This document shows positions 32,560 through 44,700 of a stretch of 64,000 nucleotides of DNA, in pieces. A program made the position numbers and the translations under genes. The DNA comes from Schistocephalus solidus (lineage: Eukaryota > Platyhelminthes > Cestoda > Diphyllobothriidea > Diphyllobothriidae): assembly GCA_017591395.1 (NCBI GenBank), contig WEDG01005074.1, forward strand, positions 1 to 64,000, given 5' to 3'. The number at the start of each line of letters is the position of its first letter. Within the stretch, counting starts at the first letter, position 1. The notes below the pieces were generated by a model, which was given only the letters and a program-made list of their open reading frames with translations, was not told where the DNA came from and ran no database searches.

Positions 32560-35100
32560 ATTGATAGAACGAAACAAGATGACAATGATGTACGCGAATG
32601 TGCAGAGTCTATTCAGCTAAATGGATGAAATCAACCTGGTCTTGGGCCATTTACAACCTGACTTCATAGCTCTAACTGAAACATGGTTAAATGATGAAAT
32701 CGCAGACACAGAAAGCAGGATAGATGGATTTCAGCTTATCCGCATGGATAAAAACGGACGTAGGGGTGGTGGAATCGCAATGTTCAAAGAAGAGAGCATT
32801 GACTACATTCCGGATTGACCCTCACCAAATAGGAAAACGTTATTCGAAATACTTAGTGGCAAACTGAAAGTCTCAAACCAACCGGATCTCCATATTGTCG
32901 TGGTATATCAACCCCCAGGACAGCGGACGGACATGGCCGAAGCACTCATCACGGAGGTAAAACAAATCTGGAGATTTCAACTCTCCCGACATCGATTGGG
33001 TATCGATGTACTGCTCGCGATTGGAAAATTCATTCGAACCGAAATTACTTCATTAAGTCACTGACGAGTTTCTTACCCAATACGTCACAATGGAGACGCA
33101 GTTCTAACATGCGCAGCAGTCAGGCTCTTTGGATCTTATCATTAGTGGAGACCACAATTGTATCATTCCATTAAGTTCTAACGCACTCCTTGGACGGAGT
33201 GATCATTGCGTTCTTAGTTGGGAGTACAGTCATTTTTCTGTACCCGAACGTTGAACAGTTAGGGAGAGAAATGTATGGAAAGCGGATGATACCAAAATTA
33301 AAGAACAGCTGAATGAGATAGAGTAGAGTCCTGCACATGTACCTGACCAAAACGCTGCCTGGTTTTCATTAGTGACTTGATTAAACAGTTGGTAGAGTAC
33401 TGATGTCCCTTTAAAAGACGATCGTGCGTCTCCCGACCCGAGTGGTTGACATCGCAAATAATAGGGAATCTCAAGAATAAAAGAAGACTGTGGAGAACAT
33501 ATGTCATATATCAACAACCCGAATATGTTTCCACTGCTAAGAAACAGCGAAATCGGTGTCGGAATCTTCTGAGAAAAGCAAGATCAGCCTTTGAGTCAGG
33601 AATAGTCAAAGACATACCAATAAATTTGAAAAGATTATTTGCTTACGTTAATAAGGCAAAACGAAATCGGGACTCCATTGCTTGTCTAAAAGACTATTAG
33701 GAAAACAGGTTAACCGATAACTCTAATAAAACCAACTTCTTATCCAAGTTCTTGATGTCCGCGTATACAAAGGAACCACCTTTTGAAGAGGAAGAATACC
33801 ACAGTATTGCCACAACTACAAATAAAATAGGCACAGTTTCGTTCCCAATAGAGGCAGTAAGGTAAAGTCTGAAACAGCTACAGACCACTAAATCGCCGAG
33901 CCCGGATGGCATATCTGCAAAAGTTCTGAATGAACTAACCGATAAGCTGGCCTCTGCGCTCTCCAAAACATTTGAAAGTTCGATGGAGGCAGGGGCTCAG
34001 CCTACTGAGTGAAAGATAGTCAACAGAACTCCCATCTATAAATGAGGAGAGAGGACATCACCAAATAATTTCACATTAGTCAGCCTCACAATTATCCGGT
34101 GCAAAATGATGGAGAAGATAATCAAAATGGAGCTAATGAGGCATATTGAAGAGAACAATTTGCTAAGTTCATATCAACATCGATTTAGAAGTGCTCAATC
34201 CTGCCTCACATACCTGCTCACATCCATGGAAAGCTGGACGAAATCATTAGAAATGGGTTCGTCAGTCGATGCGGTGTACAGTGACTTTAGCAAAGCCTTT
34301 GACACGGTTTCACAAAGACGTCTGCTATTGAAGCTGCGGCAAAGGGGTGTGACTTGCAACCTTTTCAAATGACTGGCCAAATTTCTTGCAGGCCGGCGCC
34401 AACGTGTTTTTTGGAGACTCCAAGTCGCACAGGGATACGGTTCACAGTGAAGTTCTGTAGAGGAGCGTTCTGGGTGCCATGTTTCTGACATAAGTGAACG
34501 ACTGCCTTGATTGTCTGACATACGAGAAGGTAATGTTCGCTGACGATCTGAAGTTATGGAATTCGATGGAAAAAACCGGAGGATGTGTGGAACATACAAA
34601 TAACATGAATCGCTTGCAAGAATGGTGTGATGAGTGGCTGCTGAACCTTAAGTTCAACAAATGCCCTATCATCCGACTTCGGTCAAGTCACAGAAGGATG
34701 ATGTGGTTGGATATCATTACTTCATCAGTGGTCACCAACTCGAGGAGGTAAATGTTCTAAAGGACTTAGTTATGTGGATAACACCTACCCTCACGTCATC
34801 GTCACACTCTACTAAGATAGCAAAGAAAGCTATGTGTATCTGAGGAGTGATCAGGAGATCCTTCGTTAATTTTGATGAAATATTGCGTTCAGGCGTTGCA
34901 CCCCTGGACGAAAAATGACTACAATCTGTTGGAGAAAGTTCAAAGGAGGGCGACGAAGCTAGTCAGTTGATTGGAATGGCTACCCTATGATGGCTGAATA
35001 GAAAGGCTTAAAGATTTCCTCTCTCTTGTAGGCAAAACACAGGGGATATGATCTTGGTCTTCAAACTTGTCAGAGGATTTTTTTAGAATTTATATTTGGT
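32560..35100 (+). pseudogene. CR1-like element D (endonuclease and RT), heavily decayed
   Basis: MMYANVQSL at about 32589 opens the endonuclease, followed by PDFIALTETWLNDEI and GRRGGGIAMF. Later pieces: KSPSPDGISAKVLNEL (about 33885-33935), a 34106-34372 frame with QHRFRSAQSCLTYLL and motif A YSDFSKAFDTVS, and 34494-34751 with motif C VMFADDLKLW and WLLNLKFNKC. RRATKL- and ILVFKLVRG-like pieces follow to about 35080. Gene order equals that of element C but with many stops and shifts, so it is an older copy of the same superfamily. Confidence 0.82.
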
Positions 35101-35109
35101 TAGCACCGG

Positions 35110-35645
35110 CAAGGCACTGTCTAAGCAAACATTAGTAACGAAATAAAGTTATGACAATGTGTGCAGATAAAATATACAAATACATAACTTGTCCTGCTAT
35201 GTCAACAGTCAGCGATGTTTTAAAATTAATGGTGAACTAGAAAAAATAGTCAGTGAAAAAACTCCTACCATAAAACGGAGGCAAAGTTCAATAAGCCTTC
35301 ATTTTTGAATAGAAGGTAGGAGAAAAAACTGCTTAGGAAAAATGGTCAGGTGGTAGAGTATGGTAATACGGTAGTAGCATTTCAGAATGAGATAATGAAA
35401 CGTCGAGGTGATATGTTCTTGATCACTTAGGCGTATGAAACAATATCTCACGAAAATGCGTCAACGAACTTAAGTCCTCAGCATCTTAGCATCCAGAATT
35501 GAATTCTGATGATGGTTAGTATCCAAAGAAACGGTAGCATTTTAGACTGTGGACCACCGAATGTGTACGTCCGAATGACGTCATCGTTTGGATGACTGGT
35601 GATATAAGGAGACATCATAGTTCATGGGCGACTCGAGGTTGCAAA
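35110..35645. other. No recognisable feature
   Basis: Non-coding; the 3' end of element D probably lies near the start of this stretch. Confidence 0.35.
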
Positions 35646-35649
35646 AATA

Positions 35650-36770
35650 TAGTTTCAAGATGGTCACTTAAATTCCCGATGGTCCTTTCTCCTAATCATG
35701 TGGAAAGATACTGGGAAAAGATGAGGAAAATAAAAGGTTAATAGAATCTGTGTTAAGATAAATGTGCAGTTTTCGCTTGAATGCAGATAGACTAGATAAC
35801 GACCTAATTTCAATTGGCAAGTTATTCCAAAGAAAACTATACCAAGAAGCAAAGAAGAGAGAGCATTTACACGTGGAGGATGCAGGGGGATGTATAATTA
35901 GTGCAGAATTTCTAAGGTTATAAGAAAGACTGACGGGGGTAATGACAGAAAGCTTGGGGAGAGTTGAACTATTATTAAGTCGGAAAAGGAGACAAAAGCC
36001 TGCTTCAAGTCTCCTGACCCAAAGAAATTTTAGCTTCATTAGCTGGCATCTTGTTGAGTAGGTAGTAGTTGAAAGAGTCGGAAATAGGAGTTTTTTGTGA
36101 AATGTCTTTGGACATTTTCAATTTTTGAACGGCTAGATTCGTTCATTAAACCGAAGAAAGGACAGCAAAATTCAAGAATGGGAAGTACAAACATACGATA
36201 AAGTCTTAATTTAATTTCAGGAAGGTAGAAATAATAATAAATAAAGCCGCAAATCTGAGCAGCTTTGGCCGTAATTCTATCGGCATGAGGCGAAAGATCT
36301 AATTCATTGGTGCCGAAGTCCTTGATGAAGGAACATTCAATCATAGGGCAACCTTCAAAAATAAGAGGTTGCGGCAGCCTTACAGGCCCAAAACTCATGT
36401 AGCGACACTTAGTAGGTGAGAACTCCATTAGCCATATGGAGCTTTAGGCCGAAAGAGCATCTAAGTCTGAATGAATTTGTTCTAGGCACCGTTCAGTTGT
36501 AGAGTTAGAGAAGGAATACACGCATTTGAGGTCATCAGCATAAATAAAAGATTAAGAGTGTTTAACTATCGATGAAATATCATTGATATACAGTAAGAAC
36601 AACAAAGGACCTAATACGGTACCTTGAAGGACACCATTAACAATCGGGATAGCACTTGAGTATGAGGACCCTACTAAAACTTTTTGCTTTTGATAATTTA
36701 GGTATGATCTAATAAAGTTGACTGTGCTCTTCCAGTGCCCGACATTTCTGAATTGGCGAACATGACAAAT
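35650..36770 (-). pseudogene. Non-LTR retrotransposon E, RT 3' half (CR1/Jockey type)
   Basis: Minus-strand order: FIRSYLNYQKQKVLVG, motif B VLQGTVLGPLLFLLYINDIS, motif C FIYADDLKCVYSF (about 36500-36550, YADD), WLMEFSPTKCRYMSFG, KDFGTNELDLSPHADRI, FVLPILEFCCPFF, and a C-terminal LWNNLPIEIRSLSSLSAFK. It is 5' truncated near 36770, just before the CDC6-like exon. The YADD motif and linker sequences differ from elements C and D, so it is a separate family. Confidence 0.85.
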
Positions 36771-36824
36771 CTCAGAAGTTACCAATACAAACAGAAGAGA
36801 AACCATGCCAAACTTGAAGCGCAG

Positions 36825-37088
36825 GCCAACTTCTTTTCCCACCCGGCCAAAAAGGTCGCTGCCTGTTCCGGTGATGTCCGCACGGTGCTTGCCGTGTGTC
36901 ACAGGGCCATTGAACTGGCGCGCCTAGAAGCCAGAGCAAAGCAGCGAGCCGTCGGTGATGTCGAAGATGTTGAAAATACACCACCTCTGCAGCGGCGTCT
37001 TCTGTCTTGTCCGGCGTTAAAGGCAACAACCGAGGCCTTTGTCGTCCCAACCATACGGCACGTTAGTCAAGCCATTCACGAGGCACAG
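36825..37088 (+). CDS. CDC6: CDC6-like replication licensing factor, one exon
   Basis: An 88-codon exon bounded by an acceptor (AAGCGCAG, ending 36824) and a strong donor (CAG|GTATGT at 37089), phase 0 at both ends. It encodes AKKVAACSGDVRTVLAVCHRA followed by IELARLEARAKQ, and later FVVPTIRHVSQAIHEAQ. CDC6/Orc1 AAA+ ATPases have (A/C)xKVxAxSGDxRxxLxxCRRAxEI at sensor 2, followed by a V..HV.QVI.E segment leading to the winged helix; the spacing fits CDC6 better. CDC6 loads the MCM helicase at replication origins in the nucleus. Neighbouring exons are separated from it by retroelements. No stop or frameshift is seen. Confidence 0.72.
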
Positions 37089-37190
37089 GTATGTTCATCC
37101 TCCATGGAACTCATTATTGCGGCTGAAGGATAGCGTGCGCCGTGTTTTAATTGGGATACTGTGTCTATCTGTCTGTTTAATGATGAATAG

Positions 37191-37335
37191 GGAATTATGC
37201 ACCGCCACCCCCTCTCAAACAGAAGTACTGATAGACTTAGTGGTAGCATTTGCCCCCTACCTACGTGAAATCTCCGTCAGTCATGCCATCATGACCGCCT
37301 TTTGTACCTTTGCAACCCACACGGTTTCTCTGTAT
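37191..37335 (+). CDS. Tentative next exon of the CDC6-like gene
   Basis: After an AATAG acceptor the frame reads PSQTEVLIDLVVAFAPYLRE then ISVSHAIMTAFCTFATH. This resembles the winged-helix segment of CDC6 (QQKxLV....LxxxEVxxxxLYxxYxxxC). The splice phase (2) does not match the preceding exon (0), so either the boundary is wrong, an exon is missing, or the likeness is accidental. Confidence 0.3.
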
Positions 37336-37344
37336 ACCGCACTT

Positions 37345-37425
37345 AATTTTACGTTACAAATAGGGTACTCAAAGGCCCATGCCTATTTCCCTCAATAAAT
37401 TGAATTGAAAAAAAATTGAATTGAA
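37345..37425 (+). mobile_element. CR1-type 3' tail fragment
   Basis: ACAAATAGGGTACTCAAAGG, CCCATGCCTATTTCCCTCAA, then TAAATTGAATTGA and a run of TTGAA-like units. Same tail structure as element C. Confidence 0.65.
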
Positions 37426-37645
37426 TGGAACAAACTGCCTACTTCGATTGGTCAGGTTGAAAGCTTTGAGATGTTTAAAAGAATACTTGATACATTTTTA
37501 CTTAATGGACATGTATATTAAGTCGACACTAAGGACCGATATACTATAAACATATTTCCATGTAACATTTGCATATTTTCCTAGCGTCTATCTGTAAATA
37601 GGTTTTTCCAAGGCCCTGCCTATTTCCCTTCTATACACTGAATTA
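37421..37645 (+). pseudogene. CR1-type element F, C-terminal fragment and 3' tail
   Basis: Encodes WNKLPTSIGQVESFEMFKRI and LDTFLL, the usual end of CR1-type RT proteins, followed by non-coding sequence and the tail AAATAGGTTTTTCCAAGGCC, CTGCCTATTTCCC. Inserted directly behind the preceding tail, giving two nested or tandem CR1 ends. Confidence 0.7.
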
Positions 37646-37739
37646 TAACTTATTCGCTTAGCAGTGTTATATATGTATATTTTGAAGGGTTACAGGCATT
37701 GCCCTTGATGACCCTATTAATATAAAACTATCACTCGAT

Positions 37740-38790
37740 GTGTACAGTCTATATGAAAAATGGTGTACATCCAAAAATGTTTGAGTCAAAGCATAACATA
37801 ACTGCAAATGCGTGTTCACATCTAAAGGCGAAACATTGTGGAAGAAAATGAGAAACTGAAAGATTTTTAAAGGCTGGTTTTAAGTAATTATGTTGTGAGA
37901 GTCGTCTTTTGTCAAATTTTATGTCATAAAGCCTTCTTTTAAAATCAGAAATGTTGGCAGAGTTAACCGTCTCACTTGGTAACGAGTCCCAAGCTCGTAC
38001 CACTCGTTGGCTGAAAAAAACTTTCTGAGGTTCAATCGCGTGCGTTCGCTATTGACCTTGTAAGGATGACCACGCAGATGAGTTGTGCAGGCATAGTCGA
38101 AGAAATCATCCTATCTCAGGGAGGAATCCTGGCTCCGGATAATGCGGAATGTCCAGAGCAGGCTACACCGTAAGTGCCTGTAGGAAAGAGGAAATAAGTC
38201 AAGATTCTTCCATCTGTCTTGGTACGGTAAAATCTTAAAACCTTCGACCATCTTCGTTGCTCTCCGTTGCACCTGTTCGAGGAGGTCAACATCTTTCTTC
38301 ATCCACGGTAAACAGGCTGGTATTCTGTAATCTAAGTGCGGTCTCACGAAGATGCCATATACTTTTCGGAAGATATCAGGGGGGAATATTTCAAACGCAA
38401 GTCTGATCCAATGCAGTGTACATGTTGCCTTCTGTACTGTGTTCTGACAGTGTTCTGAGGGCATCAAATTTGCAGTTGTCCACATACCCAGATCTTTGTG
38501 TGTTTGTACCTCGTTAAATGCAGTGCCATTATTTATGTACTAGTATTTCAGAGATAATTTTCGACTGGCACTTATGTGTAGGATCACGCACTTAGATACC
38601 TTAAACTTAAGCAGCCACCTAGCCGACCAGGCACTTAGTTTGTCGATATTCGACTGTAACCCTTTTGCGTCATCAGCGCAGCTGACTTCAGTCCATATTT
38701 TTATGTCATCTGCGAACATGACAGCTTCACAATCTAGGTCATTGCCCCCCGGGAGGATTCCACTGTCAGCACTTTTGCACATTTATCTCA
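37740..38790 (-). pseudogene. CR1-like element G, RT 3' half
   Basis: Minus-strand frames: motif C CEAVMFADDIKIW (about 38690-38730), SARWLLKFKVSKC, a middle part FRKVYGIFVRPHLDYRIPAC and VDLLEQVQRRATKMVEGF, and the end VRAWDSLPSETVNSANISDF. 5' truncated near 38790. Frames change twice. The 56.9-57.3 kb remnant is related to it. Confidence 0.82.
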
Positions 38791-38929
38791 TAACTCTATC
38801 GGTCTTCAAGTTCACTTTTACAACAGAAAACCCGAGAGACGCAAATCTGCAGTCATTGGTATTCGAAATCCAGGTGCAAATCATTGCCATTGACACAACT
38901 TTGATTATAAATACAGTAGTTTCTTAGCA

Positions 38930-40420
38930 AAAGATTGTCTTATTTTTAATTAAATATTTTAACAGTTTCACAATGTAGCCCCGCGCCAGGGAGTCAGTTC
39001 CATGCTCCAACGACCCTCTGCGGGAAAGGGATACGTCATGTCCATAACTATCTTCTACTATAAGGTACAGCGATGACTCCGCAAAATTTCCGTCCTAAGC
39101 AATTTGAAGAGATTATAAAATTCTAGGGCACTTTCACGGCTTCTTACAATCCAGTAGATTTGAATGAGTTCATCACAAAGTAGCCTACTATTGAGAGGAA
39201 ATAATTCAAGTTCACCCAGACTGTCTTCGTAAGGCAGATGACCATGATTATTTTTTATCTTCCCGGGCCTCGCCTGGATTCGTTCAATCTGTAGATAACT
39301 CGTAGTAAACGGCGGATGCCAGGCCTGGACGTTAAACACTAATTGAGACCAGGCGAATGCTCCGGAGGTTTTTCCGAACAGTTCCCTATCAATCTATACA
39401 AATCGTCCTCTTAGCTCAAATAAAACCGATTTTGCGCGTCAGATTGATATTCTTTATTCATTTATTCATTGCCAGTTTACAGGCTCTGTGACAATATTTA
39501 AGAGGATCAGGTTATTAGAACACCAAGGTCCCTCTGTTTATCGACTTTTAGATGGAGAGATATTGTTATTTCAGTACCCTGAATGAAAATTTCATATGAA
39601 AATGGCTGCCCGTTTGCAGCATCCTCCTCACTGATCCTTCTGGTACGGAAAAAAAGGACAACGCATTTTCCAACGTAAGAAGTCAAGAGCCACAGAGGAA
39701 ACAAATGCTAATTTGATTTAGACTTTCTTGAAGTGCATGCCTGTCGGCGTCAGGTTTAATGGCACATCGCAAGTTAAGCATGATGGTACTGGAACCCCGG
39801 TTGTGAACATAGTCGTTGATGTAGGCTAGGTAGAACAGCGGCCCTAAGACTGAGCCTCCGGAGAAACAACAAAGAACGGGGTAGTGTTTAAATTTAAAGC
39901 ATCGGAGCGCATTTTTTACGATCTCCCTGCAAAGGAATCTGCGATCAATAGCAGCGGCTTTCCTCTTATTCCAATTTCACGTAGTTTGAATATAAGCCGT
40001 TTGTGTGGGATGCAGCTGAATACCTTCTTAAAATCAATGTAGCTGACTCAAACCCCATCATGTTCATCATCTGCGCAAGTCTACTGCTCGGTCGAGGGTA
40101 ATCATCAGACAAGAGTGGATTTGTCTAAAGCCGTACTGGATCTCGAATTCATATTCAAAGCAAAGGGTGTTTACTCGTTCAGCTGCTGAGATTTCTGTCC
40201 TTATGTATACGACCACTCGTCCGCCCGGTCTATTTTGATGGCATCTCCTTGTATAGAAATCCCAGTAACCGCGATGTCAGTTTTCCATTGGGGTAACAGC
40301 ATCGGTGTTCAGTTATAAATGAGCGCCAGGAGTTCGCCGATTTTTGAGAAGGCCTTTAGATTTGTGACGATCTCTTCCCAATTCACGAGGGACGGGAAGT
40401 AATCTCAGGCATGCCTTTGG
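38930..40420 (-). pseudogene. CR1-like element H, decayed RT
   Basis: Pieces in order on the minus strand: IDFKKVFSCIPHKRLIFKLR (motif A region, about 39980-40040), further decayed RT with a LDPLFYLAYINDY-like motif B/C region, KVDKQRDLGVLIT (about 39507-39560), VQAWHPPFTTSYLQIERIQA and LGELELFPLNSRLLCDELIQ (39058-39339). Many stops and shifts. Older than elements C and E. Confidence 0.7.
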
Positions 40421-41735
40421 TGATCGCGCATTTGCTCCTATCATCTTGAGTGCCCAATGTGTTTGTCTTATCTTCAGATATTAGTTTATTCTCATTCTGG
40501 TTGCCATCAATTTCTGTATTCGTGAGGTTGGATGGATAACAATTAACGCCTGGTTTTGTGCTTACTGAGCCTCCTTAACCGGTTGCGACCTTCAAAACCA
40601 GGATTTTTGCTTGCAATATACTGAATTTCGGCCCCTCTAATACTAACGTTCTTGCTTCATTTGTCTTTTAAGTTGCTCTGTTACATTTTTTATTTTCTGA
40701 TATGCTTACCGGTTGTCCTTTTGCGTACTTAAACAAGTTCATGTTTATTCTAAGCCCATAGACACATAGTTATCCTATTAAATGGTTGTTATACCCGAGG
40801 AAGGTGTGTTTGGTTAGGGATTTAGGTCATCCTCAAGTTCCGTCGTCACCGATTTCCTCTGATAGGGGGAAAATGAGAGAAAGTTTCTGTTACTTTTGCA
40901 TCTCGAATTATAGGCCCTACGTTTCCTTTCATTTCCCTTTAAATCCTCAATTCTGCAGGAAATTGAAGAATGTCGTACAGACTTCGTGTTCGTAATTTAA
41001 ATCCATACATATACAAACTAAGTAAATACTTGGTTAGTTTGACAGAAGGGATTATAAAAAGATATCCAGAATTGCAATCCTTCACATTATGACTTAGGAA
41101 TATTCAAGCATTTTAATTAGTGAGTATGGCATCCGGCAAAAGTCTAGTGGTAATATCGAAGGTTACCGCACACCGCTGCCCGCGTTCAAATCCCGCTTAT
41201 TGCACACAATGGACAGAGGGAATATTTTTGACTCCTAACATTGACCGAAAAATCGAAAAACGTTATTAAAAGTTGTACCCTTACCTAATTTATGAATACA
41301 TAGCAAAATGACTCACCCGTTCATAGATTGGAAAACCTCGTACAGCTGCTAACAAAAAGTGATCAGGAGGATAAGGATAGTTGTGGATGCTGATCTGCTG
41401 TAAGCTTATGCGGATAAATGTAGTGTCAATTATTATCCAAAGCTTAAAAATAAAAGTAAATCAGCGTATTTAGTATATGGAACTCTGGAAGAGAGTAAAC
41501 TCCTCCATCAAAAATTTCAAACCGAATTCGAAGAGCACATCGTAGATGGAATTTTTTCTACGGTTTAAAATGTCGACAATCTTTGTGTTTTGAACTTGGA
41601 TCGGCTCTCGGGCCTACTGAGAAATAGTGAATGGACTATAATTAAGATGAGAGCTTCCTGTCAGTGCAGAGTCCCAGAACTGGCTTGTCACTTTATAATT
41701 TGCTACTATGACCTTCGCATGCGTTGCCAATAGAA
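40421..41735. other. No recognisable gene
   Basis: Intergenic sequence upstream of the CFAP299-like gene. No promoter motif can be assigned with confidence. Confidence 0.4.
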
Positions 41736-44700
41736 ATGGAGGACGAACGTGCTGAGGGGCTCGAAAACATATGCTTACAATTCGACACCTACGAGGATTT
41801 TTTGGACTCACAAATAACCCAGACGGATCTTTTTTATTTGGAAGTGAGAAGACTGCACATTTTGAACACTCATTAGGATGAATCTCTCGCCAGAGAATTG
41901 GTGGAATTGGGTTACAGGGGCAGCGGAGAAATTATAAAACGAGAAGATTTCAACCAAAAGAAAATTGACATTGCAAAGGAAATGGAAGCCAGGAAAATAA
42001 AGAAGAAGTATGAAATTTTGTTTATTTAATCTGTAAACATATCATTATCTTGATGATAAAGGCTTTAAAGAATAAACTGAGTAATGTGTATTGGAAAATA
42101 ATTAAGATTCGAATGATGGGAGACCCGATTTGAAAACCTTTCTCATACAATGTGCCAACGGACATAAACTTCACAAAGTTTTTTTTTCTTATTTCACCTG
42201 AGTTCAGTATATTATTAAACAAATGATCACGGCATTTATAGAAAACAGAAGTTTTTACGTGAAGACATAATTGGTCACCTGCGTGTCAAAATTTTGGAAT
42301 TTTAACTCGGAATATAAGTGAAAAACGCCATTTTCGATTTCTTTTAAGGAAGCATAACAAATTTTCGTAACGCATTAGTTTTTGGTTGAGTTATATATTT
42401 GAGGACATCGAATAATTCTGCATACTCGTATGTTGTTACGCATAAAAATGTAATTAACTGTTTCACATCCTATATTTAACACAATTTCTGATCATTAATC
42501 TCTCATTTCTTAACTACAATAGCGTCACTAACCTACATATGTTTTTGCTCTATTCTTCGGCTTACTATCTACTGTATACGACCTCATAAGCGCCAAGTTT
42601 CCTTCGAATTGCGTCAAGCACACTCTGTCTATAACCAACAGCAGAAAGATTGAGACAATTATGAGTATATTTCTGCTTCCAGATGTCAACCCAAACTGTC
42701 ATAGTAAAATAACGTCGTTGTTTCATATCTGTGTAAAATATTGAAAACATTTACTGTCATGCATGTTCATCTGGAAAATTGAATGATTTCATTAACATGT
42801 GCTACATCAATTTGAATCATTGAACATATTAAACAATTCCGTTTGTGTATTCTGAGTTATATATTTGTCGTTCTAATGGAAACCTTTTATGGATGAAATT
42901 TATTTTGAACTTAATGTCTACGCCAAAAGTTAGAATCATTTGGCTACATATAATAGTATCTCATTCGTGCCCAGGTAGTGCACACTTTCTAACTAAAAAA
43001 ATTCTTAATGCTGTGCAAATAGATGTAAGTGTTCCATTAACACCATAAATACGGTTCAATGACATATACACGTAAGACGAATCAATATATTGTAAATAAC
43101 CTACAATAGATGACTGTCTTCTGTGAAATTGCAGATCAGTCGCAAACGTTTGATAAATCTGGTAAATCTGGTAAATAGAACTATAATTGTAAGAAAATTT
43201 TCAGTGATACAGTATTTGCACGGTTCAATATGCTTTATTTCTGCTGTAGGGCCATCGTTAGCGAAGGAATGATCATAACAGAACCGGCATTAATTGCTTT
43301 GGCTAACAGAGAGGAAGCTAATCGCAACGGTAAAATGTCGGTTAGTTGCCTCAGTTTTATAATCGTTAATACAGACTATAATTTTTATTCGGGACAAAAA
43401 TCAGCGTAATCAGGAAATATCTGGCTACATTGACTATGCTCACCGTCTGAAAACGGAAGACTTCGCTGGCTACTTTCTTCAAAAGAAGCGTCTGCTACCT
43501 AGGATTGGGGACTTGAGGTAAAAACAAACAAGTGGTTTTTATGTATGAAGTTTACTGTCAAGTTAAATGATCTTTTATTTTTTTTCTCTGCAAGCCTAAA
43601 GTTCAAGACAATAGCAGTCTTGGTAATGAATTTGTAATTTTCTGTTAATTGCCCTTTTCATTCTCTCAAACCCACACTTTGCTAATGTTTTAAAAATGTT
43701 AATATCCTTTTCATTTGCTGCAATATTGTTAAGTGCTTAATAATATAACATATGAAGATTTTCTTGCAATGTTCGAAGTCTATGTATAGAATCGCATTTT
43801 CCTCGTTTATGTTATTTTAAAAATTCCGTTTACTTCCAAAGAATGCAGTACATAAAACTGGCAAAGATTTCTATAAATGCAGTGTAATTATATCCCATTA
43901 GCATAGCTATATAAAGTGGATTAAGAAACAAATAGTGAAATATAAAAACTCTTTCACATATTTTGTGGCGTTATGAGAAAAGCACTGTCGTGTTCACCCG
44001 AGTGCTGCACATTGAGCATCACAGCAGCAATGCTCCCAATCATTATTCTATCCAAAACGTGAGATAAAATCAAATTCTTAAATTCGTTCTTTCCATATAA
44101 AAACAGACTCTGCAGTAACGGCAACCTCTAGTGAAGGTGCTAGCTTGTTAAAATAATTTTCTATCAACCATTGCTTTGCTGAATATTCTTGTGGACCTCT
44201 TTGATTTGGTATGTGTATGTTACGCAAAAGCGCATCATGGTAGGGATTTCGACAGCCATTTAACAAAACATGAATATTTAAGGAGAGACAACTCTAAGGA
44301 ATCCTTCATCCACAAAAAAATAGTCATCGTAACGCATTTGCATCCCTAATATTACTTTACCCTCCATTATACTACTCTCTAAGCCTGAAATAGAATATTC
44401 AAAAATGTACGTTTGCCAAAGTTGACTTGGATGTTTTTATGGGTATCATTGCTGAATTAAAGCATTCTATCTCTTATGTTGTGGGAGACTGTCTGACAGG
44501 GAGATATTTCACGTCGCATTTGAAAGGCTGAAAAGGCTGCGGGGACTCCGTCTGAAGCGTATGATGAGTGTTCAACCACGATTTCATGTCACGTCAGTCA
44601 CTGCGCCATATTTCACACATGGCCGTTTAAAGATCCATGTTCACTGGTCTATTTGAGTCGAAGAAGAAGAAAGTAGCACTGAAAATGACGAAGGAGATTG

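Noticed and set aside
43140..43185. CRISPR-like short repeats (ATCTGGTAAATCTGGTAAAT)
   Set aside because: Only two to three 10-nt units without spacers; a simple-sequence slip within a CFAP299 intron.
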